The position numbers were made by a program, and so were the translations under genes. A stretch of 64,000 nucleotides of DNA from Pontibacter mangrovi (GTDB lineage Bacteria > Bacteroidota > Bacteroidia > Cytophagales > Hymenobacteraceae). Shown piece by piece: positions 27,254 to 36,770 of this stretch. Under the pieces are notes generated by a model, which was not told the DNA's origin, searched no databases, and was given only the letters and a program-made list of their open reading frames with translations. Positions within the stretch are counted from its first letter, which is position 1. Each line of letters begins with the position of its first letter. The stretch lies in the NCBI RefSeq assembly GCF_006385705.1, contig NZ_VFRQ01000001.1:434001-498000 (forward strand), in the 5' to 3' direction.

Positions 27254-30103
27254 ATGATGAACAAAACCGTGCTGAGCATCCTGCTTACCGCTAGTGTGGT
27301 AAGCGTAGCCGAAGCTCAGACCAAACTCGTAGAAAAGGTTACCAGGCAAGGCGACGAGCTGGTGATTCCTTATACAAAGTATAAACTCCCGAACGGCCTT
27401 ACCCTGATCGTGCACGAAGACCACTCCGACCCCGTGGTGCACGTGGACGTAACCTACCACGTTGGCTCTGCCCGCGAGGAAGTGGGCAAGTCTGGCTTCG
27501 CGCACTTTTTTGAGCACATGATGTTCCAGGGCTCCGACAACGTGGCCGACGAGGAACACTTCAAGATCGTTTCCGAATCGGGTGGCACGCTAAACGGCTC
27601 CACCAACCGCGACCGCACCAACTATTACGAAACCATCCCCAGCAACCAACTGGCCACCGCTCTGTGGCTGGAGGCTGACCGCATGGGCTTTTTGCTGGAC
27701 GCCGTAACGCAGCCAAAGTTTGAGGTGCAGCGCGAGACGGTGAAGAACGAGCGCGGCCAGAACTACGACAACCGCCCCTACGGTCTGGTCTACGAGATGA
27801 CCTCCAAGAACCTCTACCCCTATGGCCACCCCTACTCCTGGACCACTATCGGCTATATCGAGGACCTTAACCGCGTAAACGTGAACGACCTGAAGAACTT
27901 CTTCCTGCGCTGGTACGGCCCAAACAACGCTACGCTTACTGTGGGCGGCGACGTGAAGCCGGAGGAAGTGGTGAAGCTGGTGGAGAAATACTTCGGGTCC
28001 ATACCTGCCGGACCTGCCGTGCAGGACATGAAGCCGCAGGTAGCCAAGCTTGACAAGGATCGCTACGTGAGCTACGAGGACAACATCCGTTTCCCGATGC
28101 TGCGCATGACCTTCCCTACCCCGGAGTCGGGGCACAAGGATGAGCCGGCGCTGGATGTGCTGGCCGAGATCCTGGGCCAGGGCAAAACCTCCATCTTCTA
28201 CAAGAATTTTGTGAAGGAGCAGAAAGCCATGCAAGCCTCTGTGTACAACTCTACTTCTGAGCTGTCCGGGGAGTTTAGTGTTACAGTAATGGCATACCCG
28301 AATACACCGCTGGCGCAGTCGGAGGAGTTGGCGCGCAAATCTATCGCTGAGTTTGAGACACGCGGCATCAACGATGAGGACTTGCAACGCTTTAAGGCGC
28401 AGGCCGAGTCGAGCCTGATCAACCGCATGGCCAGCGTGAGCGGCAAAGTATCCCAACTCGCTTATTACGAGACCTTCCGCAACAACCCGAACTACATTCA
28501 GGAGGAGCTGAAACGCATACAGGCCGTTACAAAGGAGGATGTGCAGCGCGTGTACAACCAGTACATCAAAGGCAAGCCTGCCGTTATACTTAGCGTGGTG
28601 CCAAAAGGTAAGTCCGATTTACTGGCGAAGGCGGTTAACTATACCATCTCGAAGGAGGGTTACACTGCCGGTGCAGACGAGTACAGCGGCCTGAAGTATA
28701 CAAAAGCTGTCGATACCTTTGACCGCACACAGCGGCCAACGTCCGGCAAAAATCCGGTAGTGGCTGTTCCGGATTACTACACGGGCAAGTTCAAAAACGG
28801 GCTGGAGTTTATCGGCACCAATTCCAACGAACTCCCAACTGTAACCCTGCAGCTTTCGATTAAGGGCGGCCACCGCTTGGAAGCGAAGACACCCGAAAAA
28901 GCTGGCATTGCCTCCCTGACAGCCGACATGCTGAACGAGGACACAGAAAACTATACTTCCGAGGAGTTCAGCAACGAGCTGGACAAGCTGGGCAGCTCCA
29001 TCCGCATCGGCTCGGGCAGCAGCGAAACCTACATTATGGTGCAATCGCTGAAGAAGAACCTGGATAAGACACTGGCCCTGCTCGAAGAGCGTCTGTTCCG
29101 TCCCAAGTTTACGCAGGAGGATTTTGACCGCCTGAAAAAGCAGCAGCTGGAGGCCATCGCCAACCAGGCTACCCAGCCAACGGCCATCGCCAACAATGTA
29201 TACAGCAAGCTGCTTTACGGCGAGGGCAACATCATGGCCATCCCGGCAGCGGGCACCGAAGAGACAGTGGCAAACATCACGCTGGAGGACGTAAAGCAGT
29301 TCTACAACGCCAACTATTCTCCGTCGGTATCACAGCTGGTGGTAGTTGGAGACATTTCTGAAAAAGAACTGACCGGCAAGCTCGACTTCCTGAAGAAATG
29401 GAAGAAAAAGAGCGTGCAGCTGCCTGCCGATGTAAAAACACCTGCTGTCGAAAAGACCCGCATTTACCTGGTGGACAAGCCGGGCGCGGCGCAGTCTGAG
29501 ATCCGCATTGGGTACATGGCCAAACCTTATGACGCCACCGGCGAGTACTACAAACTGGGCCTGATGAACTACAACCTGGGAGGTGCCTTTAACAGCCGTA
29601 TCAACCTGAACCTGCGCGAAGACAAAGGCTATACGTATGGAGCCCGCTCTTACTTTAGCGGCAGCGAGTATGTTGGGCCGTTTACTGCTTCGGCAGGCGT
29701 ACGTGCCGATGCTACGGCCGAGTCTGTAACCGAGTTCATGAAAGAGCTTACCGATTTCCAGAAGAACGGCATCAAAGAGGATGAACTTCAGTTCATGAAG
29801 AGCTCTATTGGCCAGGCGGATGCCAGGCAATACGAAACGCCCTACCAGAAGGCTGGCTTCCTGGGCCGCATCCTGGAGTATGACCTGAAAAAGGACTTCG
29901 TGAAGAAGCAGACCGATATACTGCAGAACATCACCAAGCAGGAGATTGACGCACTGGCCGCCAAAAACCTGCCGGTAAACAACATGCACATTGTGGTGGT
30001 GGGCGACAAGCAAACGGTGCTACCGAAGCTGGAGGCCCTGCACTACGAGATCGTGGAACTGGACACTGACGGCAACCCGATTGGCAGCACCTCAGCCAAA
30101 TAA
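27254..30103 (+). CDS. M16-family zinc metallopeptidase, double domain
   Basis: Exported protease of 949 aa with a signal peptide ending near AEAQ (residue 22). Two M16 halves are joined: the first has the inverted zinc motif HFFEH (His84, Glu87, His88) and the downstream glutamate in ETVKNERGQN; the second (from about residue 520, FKNGLEFIGTNSNELPTVTLQL) lacks the HxxEH motif, as is usual. VDKPGAAQSEIRIGYM and GGAFNSRINLNLREDKGYTYGARS are conserved in the second half. Likely a periplasmic oligopeptidase. Start may be 27254 or 27257. A terminator follows at 30122. Confidence 0.93.
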   Translation: MMNKTVLSILLTASVVSVAEAQTKLVEKVTRQGDELVIPYTKYKLPNGLTLIVHEDHSDPVVHVDVTYHVGSAREEVGKSGFAHFFEHMMFQGSDNVADEEHFKIVSESGGTLNGSTNRDRTNYYETIPSNQLATALWLEADRMGFLLDAVTQPKFEVQRETVKNERGQNYDNRPYGLVYEMTSKNLYPYGHPYSWTTIGYIEDLNRVNVNDLKNFFLRWYGPNNATLTVGGDVKPEEVVKLVEKYFGSIPAGPAVQDMKPQVAKLDKDRYVSYEDNIRFPMLRMTFPTPESGHKDEPALDVLAEILGQGKTSIFYKNFVKEQKAMQASVYNSTSELSGEFSVTVMAYPNTPLAQSEELARKSIAEFETRGINDEDLQRFKAQAESSLINRMASVSGKVSQLAYYETFRNNPNYIQEELKRIQAVTKEDVQRVYNQYIKGKPAVILSVVPKGKSDLLAKAVNYTISKEGYTAGADEYSGLKYTKAVDTFDRTQRPTSGKNPVVAVPDYYTGKFKNGLEFIGTNSNELPTVTLQLSIKGGHRLEAKTPEKAGIASLTADMLNEDTENYTSEEFSNELDKLGSSIRIGSGSSETYIMVQSLKKNLDKTLALLEERLFRPKFTQEDFDRLKKQQLEAIANQATQPTAIANNVYSKLLYGEGNIMAIPAAGTEETVANITLEDVKQFYNANYSPSVSQLVVVGDISEKELTGKLDFLKKWKKKSVQLPADVKTPAVEKTRIYLVDKPGAAQSEIRIGYMAKPYDATGEYYKLGLMNYNLGGAFNSRINLNLREDKGYTYGARSYFSGSEYVGPFTASAGVRADATAESVTEFMKELTDFQKNGIKEDELQFMKSSIGQADARQYETPYQKAGFLGRILEYDLKKDFVKKQTDILQNITKQEIDALAAKNLPVNNMHIVVVGDKQTVLPKLEALHYEIVELDTDGNPIGSTSAK

Positions 30104-30121
30104 ATTGCTTTTTCTGTAAGC

Positions 30122-30155
30122 AAAGAGCCTCCGCCTTGCGGGGGCTCTTTTATTT
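30122..30155 (+). terminator. Terminator after the M16 peptidase gene
   Basis: AAAGAGCCTCCGC and GCGGGGGCTCTTT pair around CTT, followed by TATTTTG. Confidence 0.85.
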
Positions 30156-30306
30156 TGTATAGTTTTATCGGAGGTTTATCTGAAACCCTGCCAGCGCCGG
30201 CTATCGTAAAGCAGGATGCTATGGGCGATGCAGTGGCCGTTTAACATCAAAGTATACAAGAACACCTGTGCTGCACGTTGCACCCATTAGAACCCTTAAC
30301 TATAAC

Positions 30307-31140
30307 ATGAAAAAACCAATGTACCTGCCAGTATGGTTGCTGGCACTTGTAAGCTTGCTGTTTTTAGGCAGCTGCGACGGAAATGATGGCGTCATTTTTT
30401 CTATTCAGGATGATATTAACCTGGGGCAGCAGGTGGCCGAGGAGGTAGACTCCACGTACCGCGCACAGGGCACGCTGCTGGAGCGCAACAGCTCCAATGC
30501 GAATGTGCAGAAAGCCTATCAGAGCCTGGACCGTATCGTGAATCGCGTACTCACCTCCGGCGAGGTAAAATACCAGCAGGAATTCCCATGGACGGTCAAG
30601 ATCATCAAAGATGATGAAACGCTTAACGCCTTTGCCACACCGGGCGGCCATATTTACGTGTTCACGGGCATCCTCAAGTTCCTGGATGATGAGGACCACC
30701 TGGCGGGCGTGCTGGCCCACGAAATTGCGCATGCCGACAAGCGCCACAGCGTAAAACAGCTGCAACGCCAGTACGGCATTTCCCTGCTCCTGACAGTGGC
30801 TTTAGGAAACAACCCCAGCACCTTGCGCCAGATCGCTACCCAACTTACCGGCTCCTTGGCCGGACTCAAGTTTAGCCGTGATGCTGAGACCGAGGCAGAC
30901 GAGATGTCGGTGCAATACCTGGGCGGCACAGACTATTATGCCTGCGACGGAGCTGCCGGCTTTTTCGTGAAAATGGAGCAGGAGTCACAGCAGGGAGGCA
31001 CGCCGGAGTTCCTGAGCACGCACCCCAACCCCGACAACCGCATTCAGAACATAGAACAGCGAGCAGAGGAGCGCGGCTGCAGCACCTCCACCGCCCCCGA
31101 CAGTGACCTGCAGCAGCTTAAATCAGCACTAGGACTATAA
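30307..31140 (+). CDS. M48-family metallopeptidase lipoprotein
   Basis: 277 aa from ATG 30307, which gives a lipobox LFLGSC (Cys23). The zinc site is LAHEIAHADKRH (His138, Glu139, His142) with a third ligand in RDAETEADE. It resembles the BepA/YfgC and LoiP-type periplasmic M48 proteases that take part in outer-membrane protein quality control, but lacks a TPR tail. The C-terminal STHPNPDNRIQNI is conserved in this group. It is separated from the M16 gene by a terminator and from the following phosphatase gene by another. Confidence 0.9.
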   Translation: MKKPMYLPVWLLALVSLLFLGSCDGNDGVIFSIQDDINLGQQVAEEVDSTYRAQGTLLERNSSNANVQKAYQSLDRIVNRVLTSGEVKYQQEFPWTVKIIKDDETLNAFATPGGHIYVFTGILKFLDDEDHLAGVLAHEIAHADKRHSVKQLQRQYGISLLLTVALGNNPSTLRQIATQLTGSLAGLKFSRDAETEADEMSVQYLGGTDYYACDGAAGFFVKMEQESQQGGTPEFLSTHPNPDNRIQNIEQRAEERGCSTSTAPDSDLQQLKSALGL

Positions 31141-31145
31141 GTATG

Positions 31146-31180
31146 CACTGCCTGCCCTTACCGGCAGGCAGTGGCTTTTA
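31146..31180 (+). terminator. Terminator after the M48 gene
   Basis: Perfect 11-bp stem CACTGCCTGCC/GGCAGGCAGTG with a 6-nt loop, then GCTTTT. Confidence 0.85.
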
Positions 31181-31191
31181 AAGTATAAACT

Positions 31192-32337
31192 ATGAAAAAT
31201 TTAAAGCACAACCTGGCCAAAGCCATACTTCGTGGGGAGGAAAAACTGGATCTGCTGACCTTTGAGCTAAAGAACAAGCTCCGCATGAACCGCCCGCTAC
31301 AAATCGTGACCTACCGCAGCTATGGCACCCCGGAACGTCTCTACGTAAAAGGGCGCGTGCTCACCGACAAAGGCATCACCCACTCCGAAGAAAATGACAC
31401 AACCTGGGAGAACCTGCTGAACATGTACCGACGCTTCGAGAGCGATGAAATACCCAACGCGCGCGTGCAACTGTGCCTGCAAAACGAGGAGCACCACATC
31501 ACCACCGACCAGGAAGGTTATTTTGTGATGAACCTGAAGCCTGAAAAGCCGCTGCAGCTGGAGGATATCTGGCATCCGATCGACATTGCCCTGACCGATG
31601 CCCCCGTCCATAACTTTGAGCCCGGCATTACAGAAACGGCCTACGTGCTGGTGCCGCCGCCTGACGCAGAGTATGGCATTATCTCCGACATCGACGATAC
31701 CATTGTGCGCACCGGCGCCACCAGCCTGCTCCAAACGGGCAGAAACGTTCTGCTAAACAACGCGCACACCCGCATCCCTTTTCATGGGGTGTCGCAGTTT
31801 TACCGCTCGCTGCAACTGGGCCGCAACGGCAAGCGCAACAACCCCTTCTTCTACGTCAGCTCCAGTCCCTGGAACAATTACGACCTGCTCTATCATTTCC
31901 TGGAGCTCAACGAGATTCCGCAGGGGCCGCTCCTGCTCCGCGACTTTGGGATTGACGAGAACAAGCTGGGCCACTCGGACCACATGAGCCACAAGTATAA
32001 AGAGATCGAAAACATCCTGATCACCTATCCACACCTGAACTTTGTGCTGATTGGGGACAGCGGCCAGCAGGATGCGCCTATTTATCACGAGGTGGTGAAA
32101 AACTATCCAGGCCGCATCATGGCCATCTACATCAGGGACGTGAACATTGCCAAACGTACCCAGGCGGTGCAGAAAATTGCCGATGCCTTGAAGCAAGACG
32201 GCAAGGTGGAGATGGTGCTGGTTAAAAATACGGCCGCCGCTGCCGCCCATGCCGCCGATAAAGGCTTTATACATTCTGAAGAAGTGCAGGAGGTAGAGAA
32301 AGAGGCCGCAATAGACGAAAAAGGCGACGAAGCCTAA
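31192..32337 (+). CDS. App1-family (DUF2183) phosphatase
   Basis: 381 aa, no signal peptide. The N-terminal half includes a beta domain (VYVKGRVLTDKGI, later EGYFVMNLKPEKP). The C-terminal half is the App1 catalytic domain of the HAD superfamily with IISDIDDTIVRTG (Asp166, Asp168, Thr170), FFYVSSSPWNNYDLL and FVLIGDSGQQDAPIY. In yeast, App1 dephosphorylates phosphatidate; the bacterial substrate has not been shown here. A GH13 enzyme follows 73 bp downstream with no terminator between, suggesting a common transcript and perhaps a phosphorylated sugar or lipid substrate. Confidence 0.85.
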   Translation: MKNLKHNLAKAILRGEEKLDLLTFELKNKLRMNRPLQIVTYRSYGTPERLYVKGRVLTDKGITHSEENDTTWENLLNMYRRFESDEIPNARVQLCLQNEEHHITTDQEGYFVMNLKPEKPLQLEDIWHPIDIALTDAPVHNFEPGITETAYVLVPPPDAEYGIISDIDDTIVRTGATSLLQTGRNVLLNNAHTRIPFHGVSQFYRSLQLGRNGKRNNPFFYVSSSPWNNYDLLYHFLELNEIPQGPLLLRDFGIDENKLGHSDHMSHKYKEIENILITYPHLNFVLIGDSGQQDAPIYHEVVKNYPGRIMAIYIRDVNIAKRTQAVQKIADALKQDGKVEMVLVKNTAAAAAHAADKGFIHSEEVQEVEKEAAIDEKGDEA

Positions 32338-32410
32338 CACGCTCGTTGCATACGCATGCTTCTTTTAAAGCATACATTATAATTCTATACTGAAATAAAA
32401 AAACACCCAC

Positions 32411-34060
32411 ATGGTAGAAGAGCTCTGGTACAAAAACGCGATCATTTACAGCCTCGACCTGGAAACCTTTATGGATTACAACGGCGATGGCGTAGGCGAC
32501 TTCGAAGGGCTTGCCCGCCGCCTCGACTACCTGCACGCCATGGGGGTGGACACGCTGTGGCTGGCTCCCTTTCAGCCCACGCCCAACAAAGACAACGGCT
32601 ACGACATTAAAGACTATTATGGCGTAGACCCGCGGCACGGTTCCAGCGGCAACTTTGTAGAGTTTATGCACCAGGCCAATAAGCGCGGCCTTAAAGTGAT
32701 TATCGACCTGGTGGTGAACCATACTTCTGACGAGCACCCATGGTTTCAGAATGCGCGCAGTGGCAAAGACGCCAAACTTCGAGACTGGTACATTTGGTCA
32801 GAAAAGAAGCCCTCGGACTGGGATGAGGGCATGGTATTTCCGGGTGTGCAGGAAGCCACCTGGACCTATGATAAAAAAGCTAAGGCTTACTACTACCACC
32901 GCTTCTACAAATTTCAGCCAGACCTGAACGTTAACAACCAGGAAGTGCGGGACGAGATCTGCCGGATCATGGGTTTCTGGATCGAGCTTGGCGTGGCGGG
33001 CTTTCGGGTGGATGCCGTGCCTTTTCTGCTGGAAACCCCGGCTCCCGGACCTCCCAAGCCGGAGCTAAAATTTAATTACCTGCGCGAGCTGCGCCGGTTT
33101 CTGCAATGGCGGCGCGGCGACGCCGTTTTTTTGGGCGAGGCAAACGTGCTGCCCGAAGAGACCAAGAAATACTTCGGAGAGGAGGGCGAGGGCATCCACA
33201 TGATGTTTAACTTTTATGTGAACCAGCACTTGTTCTACGCCCTGGCCACCGGAGACACAGCCCCGCTCATAGAAGCCCTGGAGAAGACGCGCCTGCATTC
33301 GCCGGTGTCGCAGTGGGCGCACTTCCTGCGTAACCACGACGAGTTGGACTTGGGGCGCCTTACAGAGGAGCAGCGGCAAAAGGTGTTCGCCCGCTTTGGA
33401 CCTGATGAGGACATGCAACTGTACGGGCGCGGCATTCGCCGGCGCCTTTCTACCATGCTGGGCAACCGGCAGCAAAGCGAGCTGGCTTACAGTTTGATGT
33501 TCTCGCTGCCCGGTACCCCTGTAATACGCTATGGCGATGAGATAGGCATGGGCGACGACCTGGACCTGAAAGAGCGCAGCGCGGTGCGTACGCCGATGCA
33601 GTGGTCAGCCGACAAGCAGGCAGGATTCTCAGCGGCCGACAAGCTTATTCACCCGGTGATTGACAAAGGACCTTATGGTTATGAGCATGTAAACGTAGAC
33701 AGGCAGCGCCGCACTCCCGACTCACTGCTGAACTGGATGACCACTATGGTGCGCCTGCGCCACGAGTGCACAGAAATAGGTTGGGGCGATTGGGAAATTT
33801 TGGACACCGGCAACCCATCGGTGCTGGGCATGCACTACCACTGGCAGGGCAGCTCGCTCCTCATCCTTCACAACTTCGGAGAAAAAGCCTGCGAGGTGAT
33901 CATCGACCTGAAAACGATAAAGATAGGAGAACTCATAGACCTCATGCGCCTGGAAAGCTGCACTGCCGACAAAAAAGGCCGCCATACGATTAACCTCGAA
34001 GCATACGGCTACAGGTGGTTCAGAGCAGAAGGGCTAACCCACTTGATGAAGAAGAGTTAG
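32411..34060 (+). CDS. GH13 alpha-amylase family enzyme, trehalose synthase-like
   Basis: Cytoplasmic glycoside hydrolase/isomerase of 549 aa. The N terminus (ELWYKNAIIYSLDLETFMD, NGDGVGDFEGL) and DNGYDIKDYYGVDPRHG are of the trehalose synthase (TreS, GH13_16) type that interconverts maltose and trehalose. The catalytic triad is Asp201 (FRVDAVPF), Glu243 (LGEANVL) and Asp310 (LRNHDELDL). The C-terminal beta domain is present; there is no fused maltokinase. A hydrolase or glucosyltransferase role is the alternative. Only 13 nt separate its stop from that of the convergent ppc gene. Confidence 0.85.
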   Translation: MVEELWYKNAIIYSLDLETFMDYNGDGVGDFEGLARRLDYLHAMGVDTLWLAPFQPTPNKDNGYDIKDYYGVDPRHGSSGNFVEFMHQANKRGLKVIIDLVVNHTSDEHPWFQNARSGKDAKLRDWYIWSEKKPSDWDEGMVFPGVQEATWTYDKKAKAYYYHRFYKFQPDLNVNNQEVRDEICRIMGFWIELGVAGFRVDAVPFLLETPAPGPPKPELKFNYLRELRRFLQWRRGDAVFLGEANVLPEETKKYFGEEGEGIHMMFNFYVNQHLFYALATGDTAPLIEALEKTRLHSPVSQWAHFLRNHDELDLGRLTEEQRQKVFARFGPDEDMQLYGRGIRRRLSTMLGNRQQSELAYSLMFSLPGTPVIRYGDEIGMGDDLDLKERSAVRTPMQWSADKQAGFSAADKLIHPVIDKGPYGYEHVNVDRQRRTPDSLLNWMTTMVRLRHECTEIGWGDWEILDTGNPSVLGMHYHWQGSSLLILHNFGEKACEVIIDLKTIKIGELIDLMRLESCTADKKGRHTINLEAYGYRWFRAEGLTHLMKKS

Positions 34061-34073
34061 CCCCGCCGCAAGG

Positions 34074-36668
34074 TTAGGCAGAGTTACGCTCTGCGTTGAT
34101 AATGCCGAAGGAGCAGCGGACCACCAGCTTTTCGTATACTTTTTTGGCTTCGTCGCCTGGCTTCGCTTCTTCCAGTTCCCGTATCTTAGCCAGTGCAAAC
34201 TGCTGAATGGTGATGAGCGGCATTTCGATGCGCTGCCGCATCTGTATCGACATTTCATCCATCGGTTTATCTGCCATCAGGGTGTCAGCCTCCGCCAGCA
34301 TCAGCACATACTTTTTGGTGCGCTCATACTCTTCAAAGATCAGTTTCCAAAGCTGGCCATACTTCGGGTGGTCTGCCAGGTAGGCTGTCACCGGGAAGAA
34401 GCATTTCTTCATGGCCATTTCACAGTTATCGAGCAGGGTTTTGAAGAAGAGGGAGCTTTTGTACAGCTGCTGTAGTTTCTCCCAGTCTCCGCGGCGGTGC
34501 AGTTCTTCCAGCGCCCTCCCCACACCGTAGTAGCCGGGCAGGTTCTGCTTCAGCTGGCTCCAGGAGCCCACGTATGGCACCGCCCGCAAGTCATCCAGGT
34601 TGAGTTTGCCTGCTTTGCGCTTGGATGGACGGCTGCCAATGTTGGCTTCGCCGTAGTAACGGAGCGGGCTTACGTAGGTAAGGTACTCCAGAAACACCGG
34701 CTGCTCCTTTAGCTCTTTGTAAGCCCCGAAACTCACCTCTGCCAGTTCCTGCAGCAGGGCATCTTCTTCCTGATTCAGCGTCGTTTTTTTCCTGTTGTAA
34801 AGGGAGTTGCTGAGCCCCGCATACAGGAGCTGCTCCAGGTTATACTGCGCCACGCCCACAGCCCCGAAGTTAGAGCTGACCGTCTGCCCCTGAATGGTAA
34901 GTTGAATTTCCTTATTGGCGATGTTGCTGCCCATAGAGGCATAGAACTGCTGCGTTTTACCGCCGCCGCGTGCAGGAGGCCCTCCCCTGCCGTCAAAGAA
35001 AATCACTTCGATGCCATACTCCCGGCTCACTTGCGTTAGCGCTTCCTTGGCTTTGTAGATGCTCCAGTTGGCCATCAGGTAACCACCATCTTTGGTGCCG
35101 TCCGAAAAGCCCAGCATGATGGTTTGCACTTTGCCGCGCCTGCCCAGGTGGCTTCGGTAGCTTTCGTTTTCATACAGCTCCCGCATCACCTCGGCCGCCT
35201 CCCGCAGGTCTGTGATCGTCTCAAACAGCGGCACAATATCCACGGTGAGGGCTTCTGGTTGCCAGCCGCCCAGGCGGAACAACGTATAAACCTCCAGCAC
35301 ATTCAATGCGCTGGTGCAGTGGCTGATGATGTACCGGTGACAACCTTCCTCTCCGTTCAGCTCTTGTATGGTTTTAATGGCCTGAACACTAGCAATCGTA
35401 TCCTGCAGCAGATCATCTTCGGCAAAGAGATCATGATTTATACTTTCCTCCACCTTCAACAGCGCTTCGATTTTCTGCTCATCCGTTAGTTGCCGGTAAT
35501 TCGAAGGCAGCAAGTTTGTTCGCTCCGACAGCTCTTCGTACAGATGCGCATGCACCGAGGAATCCTGCCGGATATCGAGGGAGGCGAAGAAAAGGCCGAA
35601 CAGCTCTACCTTTATCAGCAAAGCCTCCACCTGGCTCAGGAACAAACTGTTATGCTCTTCAATCAGCAGCTTTTTTATCTCCTGCAGCGAGCTTATTATT
35701 TGCTCTTGTTTCAGGTCCAGCTTGTAACCGGGTACAAACAGGTTGTTGTAGAGCCTTGTTTCCAGGTCGCGCAGCACATCCTCCACTCCCCTAAATGTTA
35801 AGCGGCGCTTGAGGCTGCGCACATCCATGTAATAGGCCCGTATAATAGCCCCGCGCAGCGCATCTGCCACTTTCAGCGTCGTATCGGCTTTTACAAAGGG
35901 GTTGCCGTCGCGGTCTCCGCCGGGCCAGAACCCCATGCGTACCATTTTGGAGCCCATCCGCACCGCGTCCGGAAACTGCGCAGATAGGTATGATATGATA
36001 TTGCCGGCGGCACGGTAGAACACATTGCCCAGGAACCAGATCAGGCTCACCGCTTCTTCGTAGGGTGTTGGTTTTTCTTTTTTGAAGAACGGCGTTTTGC
36101 CCAGCTGCCTCAGGTAAGAATGCACCAGCGAGGTGTTATCAGCTGCAAGTGCTTTGGAGAGGTCGTTGATGATGCCAAGCACGCTGCTGGGGTAAAACTG
36201 CGTAGGGTGTGCTGTTAAAACCATCCGCACCGAAAAATCGCGCAGCTTGGCCGCCAGCTTCTCCTGCAGTTTGTCCTGCACCACCACCGCCCCCAGCTGC
36301 TTCAGCGTTCCGATGCCGTGCATGTCGTGGGTTTGGGTAAAGGCTGCCTCCTCCAAGGCGTCGAACAGCACCACCTGCCGCTCGGCATACTGCACAAACC
36401 GAAACAGCAGATCGTTCTGCTCCTGCTCGGAAGTATAACTGGTGTACTGGCTGAAGAAGCTTTGGATGATCTCCTGCGGACTCAATTGGCGGCTGTAGCC
36501 TTCCTCACAATGCAGTAGCAGCAGCGAGAGCAGCACCCCCGTCTTTTCTACCCGCTGAAAAGGCAGCGAAGAGAACAGGCTGTTGTACATCTCATATCGT
36601 GTGCCGACAAGCGTCAAAAAGGTGTCCAGGTTGTTGTCGGTGCGAGACGGAGTAGAAGAAGTGTTCAT
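34074..36668 (-). CDS. ppc: Phosphoenolpyruvate carboxylase
   Basis: Adds bicarbonate to PEP to make oxaloacetate, replenishing the TCA cycle. 864 aa, near the usual 850-930. Catalytic His154 lies in MVLTAHPTQ; WPGGDRDGNPFV binds substrate; MLGFSDGTKDGGYLMANW and FDGRGGPPARGGG are the other family signatures. The C terminus is slightly degenerate (ends ERNSA instead of the usual NTG). Minus-strand neighbours upstream (DsbA-like and manganese catalase) end 102 bp before its start, so it probably has its own promoter. Confidence 0.95.
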   Translation of the reverse strand: MNTSSTPSRTDNNLDTFLTLVGTRYEMYNSLFSSLPFQRVEKTGVLLSLLLLHCEEGYSRQLSPQEIIQSFFSQYTSYTSEQEQNDLLFRFVQYAERQVVLFDALEEAAFTQTHDMHGIGTLKQLGAVVVQDKLQEKLAAKLRDFSVRMVLTAHPTQFYPSSVLGIINDLSKALAADNTSLVHSYLRQLGKTPFFKKEKPTPYEEAVSLIWFLGNVFYRAAGNIISYLSAQFPDAVRMGSKMVRMGFWPGGDRDGNPFVKADTTLKVADALRGAIIRAYYMDVRSLKRRLTFRGVEDVLRDLETRLYNNLFVPGYKLDLKQEQIISSLQEIKKLLIEEHNSLFLSQVEALLIKVELFGLFFASLDIRQDSSVHAHLYEELSERTNLLPSNYRQLTDEQKIEALLKVEESINHDLFAEDDLLQDTIASVQAIKTIQELNGEEGCHRYIISHCTSALNVLEVYTLFRLGGWQPEALTVDIVPLFETITDLREAAEVMRELYENESYRSHLGRRGKVQTIMLGFSDGTKDGGYLMANWSIYKAKEALTQVSREYGIEVIFFDGRGGPPARGGGKTQQFYASMGSNIANKEIQLTIQGQTVSSNFGAVGVAQYNLEQLLYAGLSNSLYNRKKTTLNQEEDALLQELAEVSFGAYKELKEQPVFLEYLTYVSPLRYYGEANIGSRPSKRKAGKLNLDDLRAVPYVGSWSQLKQNLPGYYGVGRALEELHRRGDWEKLQQLYKSSLFFKTLLDNCEMAMKKCFFPVTAYLADHPKYGQLWKLIFEEYERTKKYVLMLAEADTLMADKPMDEMSIQMRQRIEMPLITIQQFALAKIRELEEAKPGDEAKKVYEKLVVRCSFGIINAERNSA

Positions 36669-36770
36669 AGGGCTACAAGTATGTTTTACCTCTTTAAGGT
36701 AGCAAAAAATATGTGGAATAGAAGCATTTATACGTTAAAGCTTGCTGCTATTGCCGCAGGCGCGGAAGTT

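Noticed and set aside
27590..28456. A 288-codon minus-strand open frame
   Set aside because: Fully antisense to the first M16 domain; composition is that of a shadow frame of a GC-rich gene.
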